From contig NZ_JAJUXG010000015.1 of assembly GCF_021390535.1 (NCBI RefSeq), positions 227,863-291,862 of the forward strand: a DNA stretch of 64,000 nt, in the 5' to 3' direction. A model generated the notes under the pieces. It was not told the DNA's origin, ran no database searches, and saw only the letters and a list, made by a program, of their open reading frames with translations. Origin of the DNA: Dyadobacter sp. CY312. GTDB lineage: Bacteria > Bacteroidota > Bacteroidia > Cytophagales > Spirosomataceae. Positions 9,883-19,014 of this stretch are shown here, piece after piece; positions within the stretch are counted from its first letter, which is position 1, and each line of letters starts with the position of its first letter. The position numbers and the translations under genes were made by a program.

Positions 9883-11244
9883 ATGAATAATTATATTGAT
9901 AAAAACCGGGACAAGTTTCTCGACGAATTGCTCGAATTGCTAAGAATCCCTTCCGTAAGTGCCGATTCCAAATTTAAGCCGGACATGATCAGAGCGGCGG
10001 AATACGTTCGCGACCGGATCAAAGATGCCGGTGCCGACCGTGCCGAAATCTTTGAAACGCCCGGACACCCCGTGGTGTATGGGGAAAAAATCATTGACCC
10101 AAGTTTGCCAACCGTGCTTGTTTACGGTCATTATGATGTGCAGCCAGCCGATCCTTATGAGCTGTGGAATTCACCTCCCTTTGAGCCGGTAATCAAAAAT
10201 GACAGGATTTACGCACGTGGTGCCTGTGATGACAAAGGTCAGTTTTACATGCATATCAAGGCCTTGGAAACAATGCTTGCAACGGATTCCCTTACCTGTA
10301 ACATCAAAATGATGATTGAAGGTGAAGAAGAAATTGGCTCGTCCAATCTGGAAATGTTTGTAAAAGAACATCGGGATCTGCTTAAATGCGATACCATTTT
10401 GATTTCTGATACCAGTATCATTGCCAACGATGTGCCATCCATTGAAACGGGACTTCGCGGACTTACCTATGTAGAAGTAGAAGTGGTCGGGGCTAACAGA
10501 GATCTTCATTCTGGTGTGTATGGTGGCGGAGTTGCCAATCCGATCAATGTGCTTTGCGAGATGATTGCTTCGCTCAAAGATGAAAATGGGCACATTACCA
10601 TACCAGGCTTTTACGACAATGTCCAGGAACTGACACAAGCAGAAAGAGATGCGCTTAACTCCGCTCCGTTCGATCTGAATGAATATAAAACGGATTTGCA
10701 GGTTGATGATGTAGCAGGTGAAAAAGGTTACAGCACCATTGAGAGAACATCGGTTAGACCTACTTTGGACGTAAACGGAATTTGGGGAGGCTACATTGGT
10801 GAAGGTGCAAAAACGGTATTACCTTCGAAAGCCAATGCCAAAATATCCATGCGTCTGGTTCCGAATCAAACCGATCAGGAAATATGCGAATTGTTCTCTA
10901 AACACTTCGAATCAATTGCTCCCGCATCTGTGAAAGTGAAAGTAACACCTCATCATGGCGGATTACCTTACGTTACTCCAACAGATTCGGTTGAATACGA
11001 AGCCGCTGCTCTGGCAATGGAAGAATCATTTGGTAAAAAGCCAATTCCGACACGCGGCGGAGGAAGTATTCCCATTGTAGCTCTATTCGAACAGGAATTA
11101 GGCAGAAAGAGTATCCTGATGGGATTTGGATTGGATATAGACGCACTTCATTCGCCAAACGAAAGTTACGGTCTCTTCAACTATTACAAGGGAATTGAAA
11201 CCATTCCTTTGTTCTTCAAACACTACGCAAGGTTGAAGAGCTAG
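9883..11244 (+). CDS. M20 family dipeptidase/metallopeptidase
   Basis: This 453-residue M20 zinc peptidase has the family's metal ligands in order: VYGHYDVQPADP (His and the following Asp) near residue 83, ARGACDDKGQ (bridging Asp) near 110, and EGEEEIGSSN (catalytic Glu pair) near 146. A DTSII segment and a C-terminal LHSPNESYG provide the remaining ligands. The inserted dimerisation domain spans about 205-350 and contains DLHSGVYGG. It belongs to the CNDP/PepV-like branch that hydrolyses di- and tripeptides; the actual substrate is not visible. There is no signal peptide, so it is cytoplasmic. Confidence 0.92.
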   Translation: MNNYIDKNRDKFLDELLELLRIPSVSADSKFKPDMIRAAEYVRDRIKDAGADRAEIFETPGHPVVYGEKIIDPSLPTVLVYGHYDVQPADPYELWNSPPFEPVIKNDRIYARGACDDKGQFYMHIKALETMLATDSLTCNIKMMIEGEEEIGSSNLEMFVKEHRDLLKCDTILISDTSIIANDVPSIETGLRGLTYVEVEVVGANRDLHSGVYGGGVANPINVLCEMIASLKDENGHITIPGFYDNVQELTQAERDALNSAPFDLNEYKTDLQVDDVAGEKGYSTIERTSVRPTLDVNGIWGGYIGEGAKTVLPSKANAKISMRLVPNQTDQEICELFSKHFESIAPASVKVKVTPHHGGLPYVTPTDSVEYEAAALAMEESFGKKPIPTRGGGSIPIVALFEQELGRKSILMGFGLDIDALHSPNESYGLFNYYKGIETIPLFFKHYARLKS

Positions 11245-11267
11245 TAGGTTCTGAACAGTCAATAAGT

Positions 11268-11322
11268 AAACAGTTCACAGTTAACAGTACCGTCGTTGGC
11301 GTCTGTCTACTGTGAACTGTTT
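11268..11322. repeat. Intergenic inverted repeat of the GTTAACAG type, likely bidirectional terminator
   Basis: A perfect 14-bp inverted repeat (AAACAGTTCACAGT at 11268-11281, complement at 11309-11322) lies between convergent genes. The core also holds GTTAACAG. Similar wording recurs at 40409-40449 and around 44001-44036 and 44591-44648. A T-rich tail on each side would let it stop transcription from both genes. Confidence 0.6.
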
Positions 11323-11340
11323 TATTGTCTACTAAAAAAA

Positions 11341-12564
11341 CTACCTCTTCCTTCTCTCCTCCCGTTTCAGCTTTTTAAGATTTTCAATTGCCTTTTTAGC
11401 TTCTTTATCCTGGCTCGATTTACGATCTGCTCTGTCGTCCGCAAGTTTATAATAACGCAGCGCCTCGTCATAGTTCTTTTTCATTTCAGCTATTTTCCCA
11501 AGTCCCAGCAGCGAAGAAACATAATAACCTGCATTCAGGGATTTGGTCTGAACCGAAAAGTCGATGGCTCGCTGGTAGTACTTAGCCGCCAATTCGTAAT
11601 TCCGGTGGTATTGCATGTTGTAATAAGCAAGTACATAAGCCGCATTCCGGCCACTTACACCTTCATATCCCGGCATAAACTGGTCAATTTTAGTCAGTAT
11701 ATTTTCAGCTGCTTTTTCCGCTTCGGCAGCCTTTCCAGTCACAAATGCAGTACGGCAAAAATACCTTTCAAAATACGGATTGTTCGGGTAGGTCTGCCAC
11801 ATATACTTGGCCAGTTCATACGCCTTGCCATATTCATTTTCCATAATATATATCTGAAGCAGGAAATAACGTGCTTCCACTCTGGTGTAAAACGCATTGT
11901 TACCAACCTTTTCCAACTGCTGCTGTCCAAGCTTTTTATTCCCCTTCGGAAACAGGGCCAAAACAGGTTTCAGTAAAGGATATTCTTTGGGGACCCATTC
12001 CGCATAGTAGTTGTACAAACCATCGCCAAACAAAAGCTCAGGCGACAAATCTCCGTTTCCTTTACATACTTCGAAATATTTGAGAGATTTTTTGCCCGCG
12101 AAAGCCGCCTTCGTCCAGCTTTCTCTTTCTGCATAAAGCCGTCCTTTAAAAGCATAGGCGGCTGCGAGAAAGAAGGCCGGCTCTACTTTATTCTTTTCAT
12201 CATCATACAATTTCTCAGCAAGCGTGATGGTGGAATCCATTTGTGCAAGAAAGGCTTTATCGTACGTTTCATTGTCTGTATTTGGCACTATTTTCCACCA
12301 TTCCGAAAGTCCCATCAGAAAGTGAGGCATAGGGTGTTTTGGGTAACGGTATTTCAGCCAGCGAAACTCTGCATCTGCTTCGGCGAATTTGAAATTATAA
12401 AGGAGGTTGATGGCTTCGGTTGACTCAATCTGAACACTTGGATTTTTCAATACCATGTCATAGTTCTTATCCAGATCAGCCGAAGAATATAACTGGGCAA
12501 CAGCAGAGGTGGTGGAAAGAACTGCTACAACGCAGCATGTTAATATATAAGGTATTCGTTTCAT
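11341..12564 (-). CDS. Exported tetratricopeptide-repeat protein
   Basis: The 407-residue product starts with a Sec signal peptide (KRIPYILTCCVVAVLSTTSAVAQ) and continues with helical TPR-like repeats. Examples are AINLLYNFKFAEADAEFRWL near residue 48, SRYFLLQIYIMENEYGKAYELAKYM-type segments near 240, and YELAAKYYQRAIDF near 330. The end is strongly basic (KKLKREERRKR). TPR proteins act as protein-interaction scaffolds in the periplasm or outer membrane; no partner can be named. It is convergent with the dipeptidase gene and divergent from hpt. Confidence 0.85.
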   Translation of the reverse strand: MKRIPYILTCCVVAVLSTTSAVAQLYSSADLDKNYDMVLKNPSVQIESTEAINLLYNFKFAEADAEFRWLKYRYPKHPMPHFLMGLSEWWKIVPNTDNETYDKAFLAQMDSTITLAEKLYDDEKNKVEPAFFLAAAYAFKGRLYAERESWTKAAFAGKKSLKYFEVCKGNGDLSPELLFGDGLYNYYAEWVPKEYPLLKPVLALFPKGNKKLGQQQLEKVGNNAFYTRVEARYFLLQIYIMENEYGKAYELAKYMWQTYPNNPYFERYFCRTAFVTGKAAEAEKAAENILTKIDQFMPGYEGVSGRNAAYVLAYYNMQYHRNYELAAKYYQRAIDFSVQTKSLNAGYYVSSLLGLGKIAEMKKNYDEALRYYKLADDRADRKSSQDKEAKKAIENLKKLKREERRKR

Positions 12565-12707
12565 ATCAGGGGTAATCTGTTCCTATTAACGCCGGAATGT
12601 TATTTTACGTTTGCAGGGAAGAGGGTTTTTAAAAAAAGAGTTAATATTGAGACACTGAAACAATTTTGAGGCTGCACAGAGCACAAACTTCTGACACGAT
12701 AATTTTT

Positions 12708-13235
12708 ATGATAACCATATTAGACAAAACCTTTGTTCCTTTTATTGAGCGGGAAAAACTTGAAGAACGTATCTCTGAACTTGCATCTCAAATAAGTGCC
12801 GACTACAAAGATCGCTGTCCTCTCTTTATTGTCGTATTAAACGGAGCATTTTTGTTTGCAACGGAGCTTATAAAAAGAACGCAGCTACAGTGTGAAATAA
12901 CATTTGTCAAACTTGCATCTTATTCTCAAACGGAATCGACAGGTAGCGTACGTCAGATTATTGGCCTGGAAGAAAAAATAACTGGTCGTGATGTTATTAT
13001 TGTTGAAGACATCGTAGATACCGGTCTTACTATGAATCAATTAGTAAATCAAATAACTGCTCTCGACCCGGCATCCGTAGAAATAGCAACCCTTTTGCAC
13101 AAACCCGATGCTTTGCAAAAACCTGTGAACATGCGTTACATGGGATTTGAAATTGAGAATCGCTTCGTTGTAGGTTACGGTCTGGATTATAACGGGCTGG
13201 GTAGAAACCTCAATGCACTCTATATTCTTTCCTGA
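12708..13235 (+). CDS. hpt: Hypoxanthine phosphoribosyltransferase
   Basis: This 175-residue enzyme salvages hypoxanthine/guanine with PRPP to give IMP/GMP. The PRPP-binding motif VIIVEDIVDTGLTM is near residue 100, and VVLNGAFLFATEL near residue 42 forms the N-terminal loop. GYGLDYNGLGRNL near the C-terminus binds the purine. The open frame extends 14 codons upstream from a non-ATG codon, but the ATG at 12708 (MITILDKTFVPFI) matches family N-termini, so I place the start there. The beta-CASP hydrolase gene follows after 48 bases and may be cotranscribed. Confidence 0.93.
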   Translation: MITILDKTFVPFIEREKLEERISELASQISADYKDRCPLFIVVLNGAFLFATELIKRTQLQCEITFVKLASYSQTESTGSVRQIIGLEEKITGRDVIIVEDIVDTGLTMNQLVNQITALDPASVEIATLLHKPDALQKPVNMRYMGFEIENRFVVGYGLDYNGLGRNLNALYILS

Positions 13236-13283
13236 TCCGAAAATTATAAAACAGACACCTCACACAAGTAAAAACCACTCACA

Positions 13284-14684
13284 ATGCACATACAATTTTT
13301 TGGTGCCGCAAGAACTGTCACAGGAAGCAAACATCTGATCACAACCGAAAAAGGAACAAAAATCCTGCTGGATTGCGGGCTCTTTCAGGGAATACAAACA
13401 GATGAATTCAACCAAAACTTTGGCTTTAAACCATCCGAAGTTGATTATCTGATTTTATCACACGCGCATATCGATCATTCGGGACTTATTCCCTGTCTGG
13501 TACGTCAGGGATTTAACGGCCCCATTTACTGTACCTCGGCTACGGCAGACTTGTGTCGGATTATGCTGATGGACAGTGCTCACATCCAGGAAAAAGATCT
13601 GGAACGCATCAATGAGCGCAGAAAACGACAAGCCAGACCATTACTTGAAGAATTGTATAATGCCGAAGATGCGCAACGGGCACTCAGTATGTTTAAGAGC
13701 GTTCGCTACGGGCAAACGTTTCATTTGGGTCCCGACAATGAAGTAGCCGCGTTTCTGTCGGATGCTGCTCATCTCTTAGGAAGTGCAGCGGTACATTTAA
13801 GCATCCCGGACAAAGGCTCCTTTAAACAGGTGACATTCACAGGCGATATTGGCCGTCCCGAAGACCGGATCCTACGGAAGCCGGATGTGTTTCCCCAGGC
13901 TGATGTGATCATTTGCGAATCGACCTATGGCGACAGGTTACATGAGAAAGAAATTGATATGCAGGGTCATTTATTAAAAATTGTACATGAAACCTGTGTA
14001 CAAAACCGTGGAAAGCTGATCATCCCCGCATTCGCGGTTGACCGTACACAGGAGCTGATATATGCTCTGGATCAACTGTCCAGTTCCGGAAAATTACCTC
14101 AAATACCGGTTTACATTGACAGCCCTTTGGCAATCAATGCAACACGTATCATGAAAGATCATGACGAATGTTTTAATCCGGAGATACTGGAATACATCGA
14201 AAAAGATGGTGATGCTTTTGCCTTTCCATACCTGCATTATGTATCCGATGTGAATGAATCCAAGGCAATCAATGACAGGAAAGAACCTTGTATTATCATT
14301 TCTTCATCGGGTATGGCAGAAGCGGGCAGGATCAAACATCATATTAAGAATAACATTGGCAATCCAAATTCAACCATATTACTGGTAGGATACGCATCGG
14401 CAAACACCCTGGCGGGTGCATTAAAACGTGGAGACAAACAGGTAAATATTTTTGGAGAATCACATGAGGTAAAATGCAGTGTAGCTTCTATGGATTCGTT
14501 TTCAGGACATGGAGATTACAACGAAATGATTGATTTTCTTTCTTGCCAAACCCCGGAACGTGTTCAGAAGGTGTTTTTAGTTCATGGAGAATATGAAACG
14601 CAGGTATCCTTTAAGCTGAAATTACAGGCAAAAGGTTACAAGGATATACATATTCCGGCATTGTACGAAAACGTAGAAATTTAG
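13284..14684 (+). CDS. MBL-fold/beta-CASP metallohydrolase (RNA-processing exonuclease family)
   Basis: This 466-residue protein has the metallo-beta-lactamase signature HAHIDHSG near residue 59 and the further metal ligands DAAHLLGSA and FTGDIGRPEDRIL. A beta-CASP insert follows, with AFAVDRTQELIYAL and IDSPLAINAT. Near the C-terminus come SSSGMAEAGRI, then SGHGDYNEM and VHGE. This order matches the YSH1/CPSF-like single-domain bacterial nucleases (COG1236). It is distinct from RNase J, which is longer and has a different motif order. RNA is the likely substrate, but that is family inference. Confidence 0.9.
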   Translation: MHIQFFGAARTVTGSKHLITTEKGTKILLDCGLFQGIQTDEFNQNFGFKPSEVDYLILSHAHIDHSGLIPCLVRQGFNGPIYCTSATADLCRIMLMDSAHIQEKDLERINERRKRQARPLLEELYNAEDAQRALSMFKSVRYGQTFHLGPDNEVAAFLSDAAHLLGSAAVHLSIPDKGSFKQVTFTGDIGRPEDRILRKPDVFPQADVIICESTYGDRLHEKEIDMQGHLLKIVHETCVQNRGKLIIPAFAVDRTQELIYALDQLSSSGKLPQIPVYIDSPLAINATRIMKDHDECFNPEILEYIEKDGDAFAFPYLHYVSDVNESKAINDRKEPCIIISSSGMAEAGRIKHHIKNNIGNPNSTILLVGYASANTLAGALKRGDKQVNIFGESHEVKCSVASMDSFSGHGDYNEMIDFLSCQTPERVQKVFLVHGEYETQVSFKLKLQAKGYKDIHIPALYENVEI

Positions 14685-14753
14685 TTTCGTTTTTTTCAGA
14701 GTCCTGTTTGGAAACCTGGTCAGAGTTACTACTTTTGCACACCCAATTTCAAT

Positions 14754-14837
14754 GCCGAAGTGGTGAAACTGGTAGACACGCACGTTTCAGAGGCGTGTGG
14801 GGGTTGCCCCATGCGGGTTCGAGTCCCGCCTTCGGCA
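14754..14837 (+). tRNA. tRNA-Leu (anticodon CAG)
   Basis: The acceptor arms GCCGAAG and CTTCGGC pair at the ends. The anticodon stem CACGT/GCGTG encloses the loop TTCAGAG, giving anticodon CAG. A long variable arm (GGGG/CCCC) marks it as class II, and GGTTCGAGTCC is the T-loop. The discriminator is A, and the 3' CCA is not encoded (the gene is followed by CGA), so it must be added enzymatically. Confidence 0.96.
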
Positions 14838-14839
14838 CG

Positions 14840-14875
14840 AATGCCGTTCCTGACATCAGGAGCGGCATTTTTGCT
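14840..14875 (+). terminator. Terminator after tRNA-Leu
   Basis: The stem AATGCCGttCCTG / CAGGagCGGCATT is followed by TTTTGC. It starts three bases after the tRNA. Confidence 0.85.
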
Positions 14876-14918
14876 TTTCAAGAATGGCTTTCGGGGCAAA
14901 ATACGTGAATTTGTCCAA

Positions 14919-14970
14919 TAAAAAACCTGAGATTATCAATGCTTGTAATGGCACTGATTACCTCAGGTTT
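14919..14970 (-). terminator. Terminator after the nagB fusion gene
   Basis: On the minus strand the arms AAACCTGAG and CTCAGGTTT (14923-14931 and 14962-14970) are followed by a T-rich run, 36 bases beyond the nagB stop codon. Confidence 0.7.
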
Positions 14971-15006
14971 ACTATTAAAAAGGCTAAATCGCTTTACCCT
15001 ATATCC

Positions 15007-16977
15007 TTAAAATTTCCATCTTACAAAAGCTTCCATCGCTTCGTATTCTGCAAGACCGAGTTCATCGTACAGCTGTGCAGTACCGCTGTTACGTTCCTCT
15101 GCACGTTGCCAGAATTCTCTGGAATCATCTCCCTGGAATACCACACCATCCTTTTGAGACTGGTGCTTGAATATCCCCTGACGTTTCTTTAAAACCTGGT
15201 CCGGGCTCATTGGCACTGCCATTTCGATCTCGTAAATGTCCCACTCAGCCCATGCTCCGCGGTATAACCAAACCCAACAGTCCTTCATGAAATTCTTGTG
15301 TTTCACACGCTGAAGAGCCGCTTCGATCGCATCCCAGCAGACCTTATGCGTTCCGTGTGGATCGGCAAAATCACCTGCTGCGTATATCTGATGCGGTTTG
15401 ATTTCTTCAATCAGATCTTGAACGATCTTAATATCTTCCTCTCCAATCGGTTTCTTTTGTACTGTTCCTGTTTCGTAAAATGGCATATTCAGGAAATGAG
15501 CCTGGCTTGTAGGAATCCCTACGAAACGGCATGTCGACTTTGCCTCTCCTTGTCTCAATAAACCTTTCACCTGACGAATTTCCGGCGTATCAATTTCGCT
15601 GTCTTTTGTATGCTTTAGATATGTCTTTGCATCTGTAAACAACTTGTTTGCCTCCGGGCTGTCAATTCCGAAGTTTCTGTTAAAATCAACAACAAAATCA
15701 ATGAAACGAAGCGCTTCGTCATCCGCTACGGCAATATTTCCCGATGTTTGGTAAGCCACATGTACTTCATGCCCCTGGTCAACCAGCCTTTGGAAAGTAC
15801 CACCCATAGATATAATGTCGTCATCCGGATGAGGACTAAAAATCAACACGCGTTTTTTGGCAGGCTGAGCACGTTCCGGGCGATTGGTATCGTCCGCATT
15901 CGGCTTTCCTCCCGGCCATCCTGTAATGGTATGCTGCAACTGGTTAAATACATTGATGTTGATCTCATAACCTGCACCATACTGGGCAAGTAAATCGCTC
16001 ATACCATTATCATTGTAATCTTTGTCAGTCAATTTCAAAATTGGCTTACCCAGACTTTTCGACAAATGCGTAATTGCCTTTTTGATCATTTTATTATCCC
16101 AAACAACCGAGTCAACTGCCCAAGGTGTTTTTACTCGTGTCAGCTCAGATGCAGCACTTTCATCAACTACAAAAGATACGTTGGGATGTGCCTGAAGATA
16201 AGATGCAGGATTACGTTCTGTAACCGGCCCCTCTACTGCACCACGAATTACTGATGCTTTTCTTTCTCCCCATGCGAGCAACACAATACGGCGTGCACTT
16301 AATATTGGCGAAACGCCCAATGTTATTGCCTTACGGGGTACCTTATGAAGACCGCCAAATTCCATTGCAGCAGCTGCTCTGGTAGAATGATCGAGTGTGA
16401 TCAGCCTTGTGCGGGCATTGATAAGTGAACCGGGTTCGTTAAAACCAATATGACCATTTCCCCCAATCCCAAGCAGCTGAAAATCCAGCCCTCCGACAGC
16501 ATTTATTTTATTTTCATATGAGATACAGTAGTCTCTCAACAATGCAGGCGGCACCGTTCCGTCCGGAAGGAAATAATTTTCCTTTGGAATATCTACATGA
16601 TCAAACAACTGTTCCTTCATGAACCTGTGGTAACTATAAATGGAATCTGGCTCCATTTGGTAGTACTCATCAAGGTTAAAGGATATCACATTTTTAAAAC
16701 TCAGCCCTTCCTCTTTATGGATTTTAATGAGCCTTGCATAAACAGTCTTCGGAGAAGACCCTGTTGCCAAACCCAATACACAGTTTTTTCCTTCCTTTTG
16801 CTTCTTACGGATCAGCTCAGCAATTTCCTGTGCTACAGCATTAGAAGCCTCTTTGGAGTCTGCAAAAATTTGCGTCGGGATTTTTTCGTAGGTTATCGGT
16901 TGACCAATTGTCCCGTTTGTGGCATTGTCAGCCGCCTGTAATAAAATCGTGTCTGGATTCACAGTCTGAATGTCCAT
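15007..16977 (-). CDS. nagB: Glucosamine-6-phosphate deaminase fused to a PIG-L/LmbE deacetylase domain
   Basis: The 656-residue protein joins two enzymes. Residues about 30-290 are NagB, which converts glucosamine-6-phosphate to fructose-6-phosphate and ammonia: LGLATGSSPKTVYARL, the catalytic region FNLDEYY, and LGIGGNGHIGFNEPGS. Residues about 370-640 are a PIG-L/LmbE zinc deacetylase-like domain with VLIFSPHPDDDIISMGGTF (zinc ligands HPDD) and GDFADPHGTH. The same architecture is known in other Bacteroidota. The fusion suggests a deacetylation step coupled to amino-sugar breakdown, but the substrate of the second domain is not established. It is transcribed alone, divergent from glyA, with its own terminator. 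Confidence 0.93.
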   Translation of the reverse strand: MDIQTVNPDTILLQAADNATNGTIGQPITYEKIPTQIFADSKEASNAVAQEIAELIRKKQKEGKNCVLGLATGSSPKTVYARLIKIHKEEGLSFKNVISFNLDEYYQMEPDSIYSYHRFMKEQLFDHVDIPKENYFLPDGTVPPALLRDYCISYENKINAVGGLDFQLLGIGGNGHIGFNEPGSLINARTRLITLDHSTRAAAAMEFGGLHKVPRKAITLGVSPILSARRIVLLAWGERKASVIRGAVEGPVTERNPASYLQAHPNVSFVVDESAASELTRVKTPWAVDSVVWDNKMIKKAITHLSKSLGKPILKLTDKDYNDNGMSDLLAQYGAGYEININVFNQLQHTITGWPGGKPNADDTNRPERAQPAKKRVLIFSPHPDDDIISMGGTFQRLVDQGHEVHVAYQTSGNIAVADDEALRFIDFVVDFNRNFGIDSPEANKLFTDAKTYLKHTKDSEIDTPEIRQVKGLLRQGEAKSTCRFVGIPTSQAHFLNMPFYETGTVQKKPIGEEDIKIVQDLIEEIKPHQIYAAGDFADPHGTHKVCWDAIEAALQRVKHKNFMKDCWVWLYRGAWAEWDIYEIEMAVPMSPDQVLKKRQGIFKHQSQKDGVVFQGDDSREFWQRAEERNSGTAQLYDELGLAEYEAMEAFVRWKF

Positions 16978-17119
16978 TGTTTAAAATAATTCTGGGAGTT
17001 TAAGAATAGGAAATAGGCATATTACAAATTGGTGACTTCTATCTGTTTCTATGTATTACACAATATCATAACAATAGTCTAAAAGATGTTATTCTATCGT
17101 GAAAATTTACATTGTTTCA

Positions 17120-17127
17120 CAAAAGTA
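17120..17127 (-). promoter_or_regulatory. Probable -7 element of the nagB promoter
   Basis: On the minus strand TACTTTTG fits TAnnTTTG. It leaves a leader of about 140 bases before the nagB ATG. No clean TTTG is found at the expected -33 position. Confidence 0.35.
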
Positions 17128-17413
17128 CGATTCAAAAGCAATATTATTAAAAAAATTTAAAAAATAACCTGCTTCCAAAAACAGGCTATTGGCGAGAACA
17201 TTGTCTCCCTGAAATTTAAACCCTTTACCAGCCAAAACTTTTCAATAAATGTCATTTTAACAGGTTTAGGGCAATAAACGCACTTCTCTAAACCAGACTT
17301 ATATACTAGATAACACAGGCTTAAGACTATTGGAAAGTGTTTGTCTCAAACTCCTACGTTTTCTCTTTTCTCAGAAAGTGATGTGTATTTTTTCATTCCA
17401 CGAGAATTGCTTG

Positions 17414-17421
17414 TATTTTTG
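17414..17421 (+). promoter_or_regulatory. Probable -7 element of the glyA promoter
   Basis: TATTTTTG matches the Bacteroidota -7 consensus and lies 43 bases before the glyA ATG. Its position argues against a start codon further upstream. Confidence 0.5.
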
Positions 17422-17463
17422 CGGCTTAATCTACATCCAACATATCATTTTTCCGTTAATCCC

Positions 17464-18768
17464 ATGTCTACACTCACAAGCGTTGAACGTGATACAGCCA
17501 TTTTTGACCTGATCAATAAAGAAAAATTTCGTCAGGAATCGGGCATTGAACTAATTGCTTCTGAAAACTTTACGTCAAAACAAGTGATGGAAGCGGCCGG
17601 AAGTGTACTTACCAACAAGTATGCGGAAGGACTTCCGGGAAAAAGGTATTATGGAGGATGTGAGGTTGTAGATGAAATTGAACAAATCGCAATTGACCGT
17701 CTGAAAGAACTTTTTGGTGCAACCTGGGCCAACGTTCAGCCACACTCGGGTGCTCAGGCAAATACTGCTGTGTTTCTGGCTTGCCTTAATCCTGGTGACA
17801 AAATCATGGGATTCAACCTGGCACACGGTGGTCACCTTTCGCACGGTTCTCCTGTCAATATTTCAGGTAAATATTTCCAGCCTGTTTTTTACGGTGTAGA
17901 AGCTGAAACAGGATTGATCAACTGGGACAAAGTTGAAGAAACTGCGGTAAGAGAAAAACCAAAACTATTGATCTGCGGTGCTTCGGCATACAGCCGCGAC
18001 TGGGATTACGAACGTTTGCGTGCAATTGCCGATCAGGTTGGTGCTTTGTTGATGGCCGATATCGCTCATCCGGCAGGTTTGATTGCAAAAGGATTATTGA
18101 AAGATCCTTTCGATCATTGCCATATTGTAACGACAACAACACACAAAACCCTTCGTGGACCACGTGGTGGTGTAATTATGATGCGTAACGATTTTGAAAA
18201 TCCATTTGGCATCACTACACAAAAAGGACAACTTCGTACGATGTCTTCTCTATTGGACTCAGGTGTATTCCCGGGTACTCAGGGCGGACCTTTGGAGCAC
18301 ATTATTGCTGCAAAAGCAATCGCATTTGGTGAAGCATTGGGAGAAGGTTACTACAACTACGCAACGCAGGTAGCGAAAAATGCTCAGGCTATGGCAAAAG
18401 CATTTACCGAAAAAGGATACAGAATTATATCCGGAGGAACTGATAACCACTTAATGCTTATCGATCTTCAGTCTAAAAACGGAGTGAAATCCGATATGAC
18501 AGGAAAACTGGCAGAAAACACTTTGATTAAAGCAGACATTACCATTAACAAAAACATGGTTCCTTTTGACGAAAAATCACCAATGGTAACTTCCGGAATG
18601 CGTGTTGGAACGGCTGCAATGACATCACGTGGATTGCTTGAAACCGATATGGAAAGAATCGTTGATATGATCGATACTGTTTTGGTTAATCATGATCAGG
18701 ATGCTAAAATTGCTGCTGTTAAACAAGAAGTTAACACCTGGATGAAAGATTTCCCGTTGTACAGCTAA
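17464..18768 (+). CDS. glyA: Serine hydroxymethyltransferase
   Basis: This 434-residue PLP enzyme interconverts serine and glycine with tetrahydrofolate. Its landmarks are LIASENFTSKQVMEA near residue 33, the NVQPHSGAQAN block, and the PLP-lysine motif VTTTTHKTLRGPRGG near residue 225. The start is taken at ATG 17464 (MSTLTSVERDTAIFDLI) because the upstream extension (41 codons from a TTG) is not family-like and covers the promoter. A strong terminator follows directly. Confidence 0.97.
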   Translation: MSTLTSVERDTAIFDLINKEKFRQESGIELIASENFTSKQVMEAAGSVLTNKYAEGLPGKRYYGGCEVVDEIEQIAIDRLKELFGATWANVQPHSGAQANTAVFLACLNPGDKIMGFNLAHGGHLSHGSPVNISGKYFQPVFYGVEAETGLINWDKVEETAVREKPKLLICGASAYSRDWDYERLRAIADQVGALLMADIAHPAGLIAKGLLKDPFDHCHIVTTTTHKTLRGPRGGVIMMRNDFENPFGITTQKGQLRTMSSLLDSGVFPGTQGGPLEHIIAAKAIAFGEALGEGYYNYATQVAKNAQAMAKAFTEKGYRIISGGTDNHLMLIDLQSKNGVKSDMTGKLAENTLIKADITINKNMVPFDEKSPMVTSGMRVGTAAMTSRGLLETDMERIVDMIDTVLVNHDQDAKIAAVKQEVNTWMKDFPLYS

Positions 18769-18785
18769 GCATAGTATAGACATAC

Positions 18786-18826
18786 AAACGGCATGGTAAG
18801 CAGACACTGATTATCATGCCGTTTTT
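18786..18826 (+). terminator. Terminator after glyA
   Basis: A 14-bp stem with one G-U pair (AAACGGCATGGTAA / TTATCATGCCGTTT) and an 11-base loop is followed by TTTT. Confidence 0.88.
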
Positions 18827-18958
18827 GCTTACAGGACACGATAAAATTGCTTCCTTAAGCTTTTTTATCAGGACAAAACACGACTCATCACATTAGTATA
18901 TGACGATCGGGTGGGTTACTGTTATTTTAAGAAGTTAAAGAATTGTGTGCTAAGTTGT

Positions 18959-18987
18959 TTTGACTTAATAAAGTTTTCATAACTTTG
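18959..18987 (+). promoter_or_regulatory. Promoter of the membrane TPR gene
   Basis: TTTG at 18959-18962, a 17-base spacer, and TAACTTTG at 18980-18987 match the Bacteroidota promoter consensus. The ATG lies 28 bases downstream. Confidence 0.7.
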
Positions 18988-19014
18988 CACTCCAAAATTG
19001 AATTAATTATTGAT

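Larger units (their letters stand above)
16978..17463. other. Divergent intergenic region between nagB and glyA
   Basis: This region of about 490 bases is AT-rich and holds the probable promoters of both genes (17120-17127 on the minus strand, 17414-17421 on the plus strand). An open frame continuing from glyA back to 17341 runs through the glyA promoter and is not counted as coding. I see no RNA gene. Confidence 0.6.

Noticed and set aside
17341..17463. Upstream extension of glyA from a TTG codon
   Set aside because: The extra residues are not family-like and cover the probable promoter; the ATG at 17464 matches GlyA N-termini.
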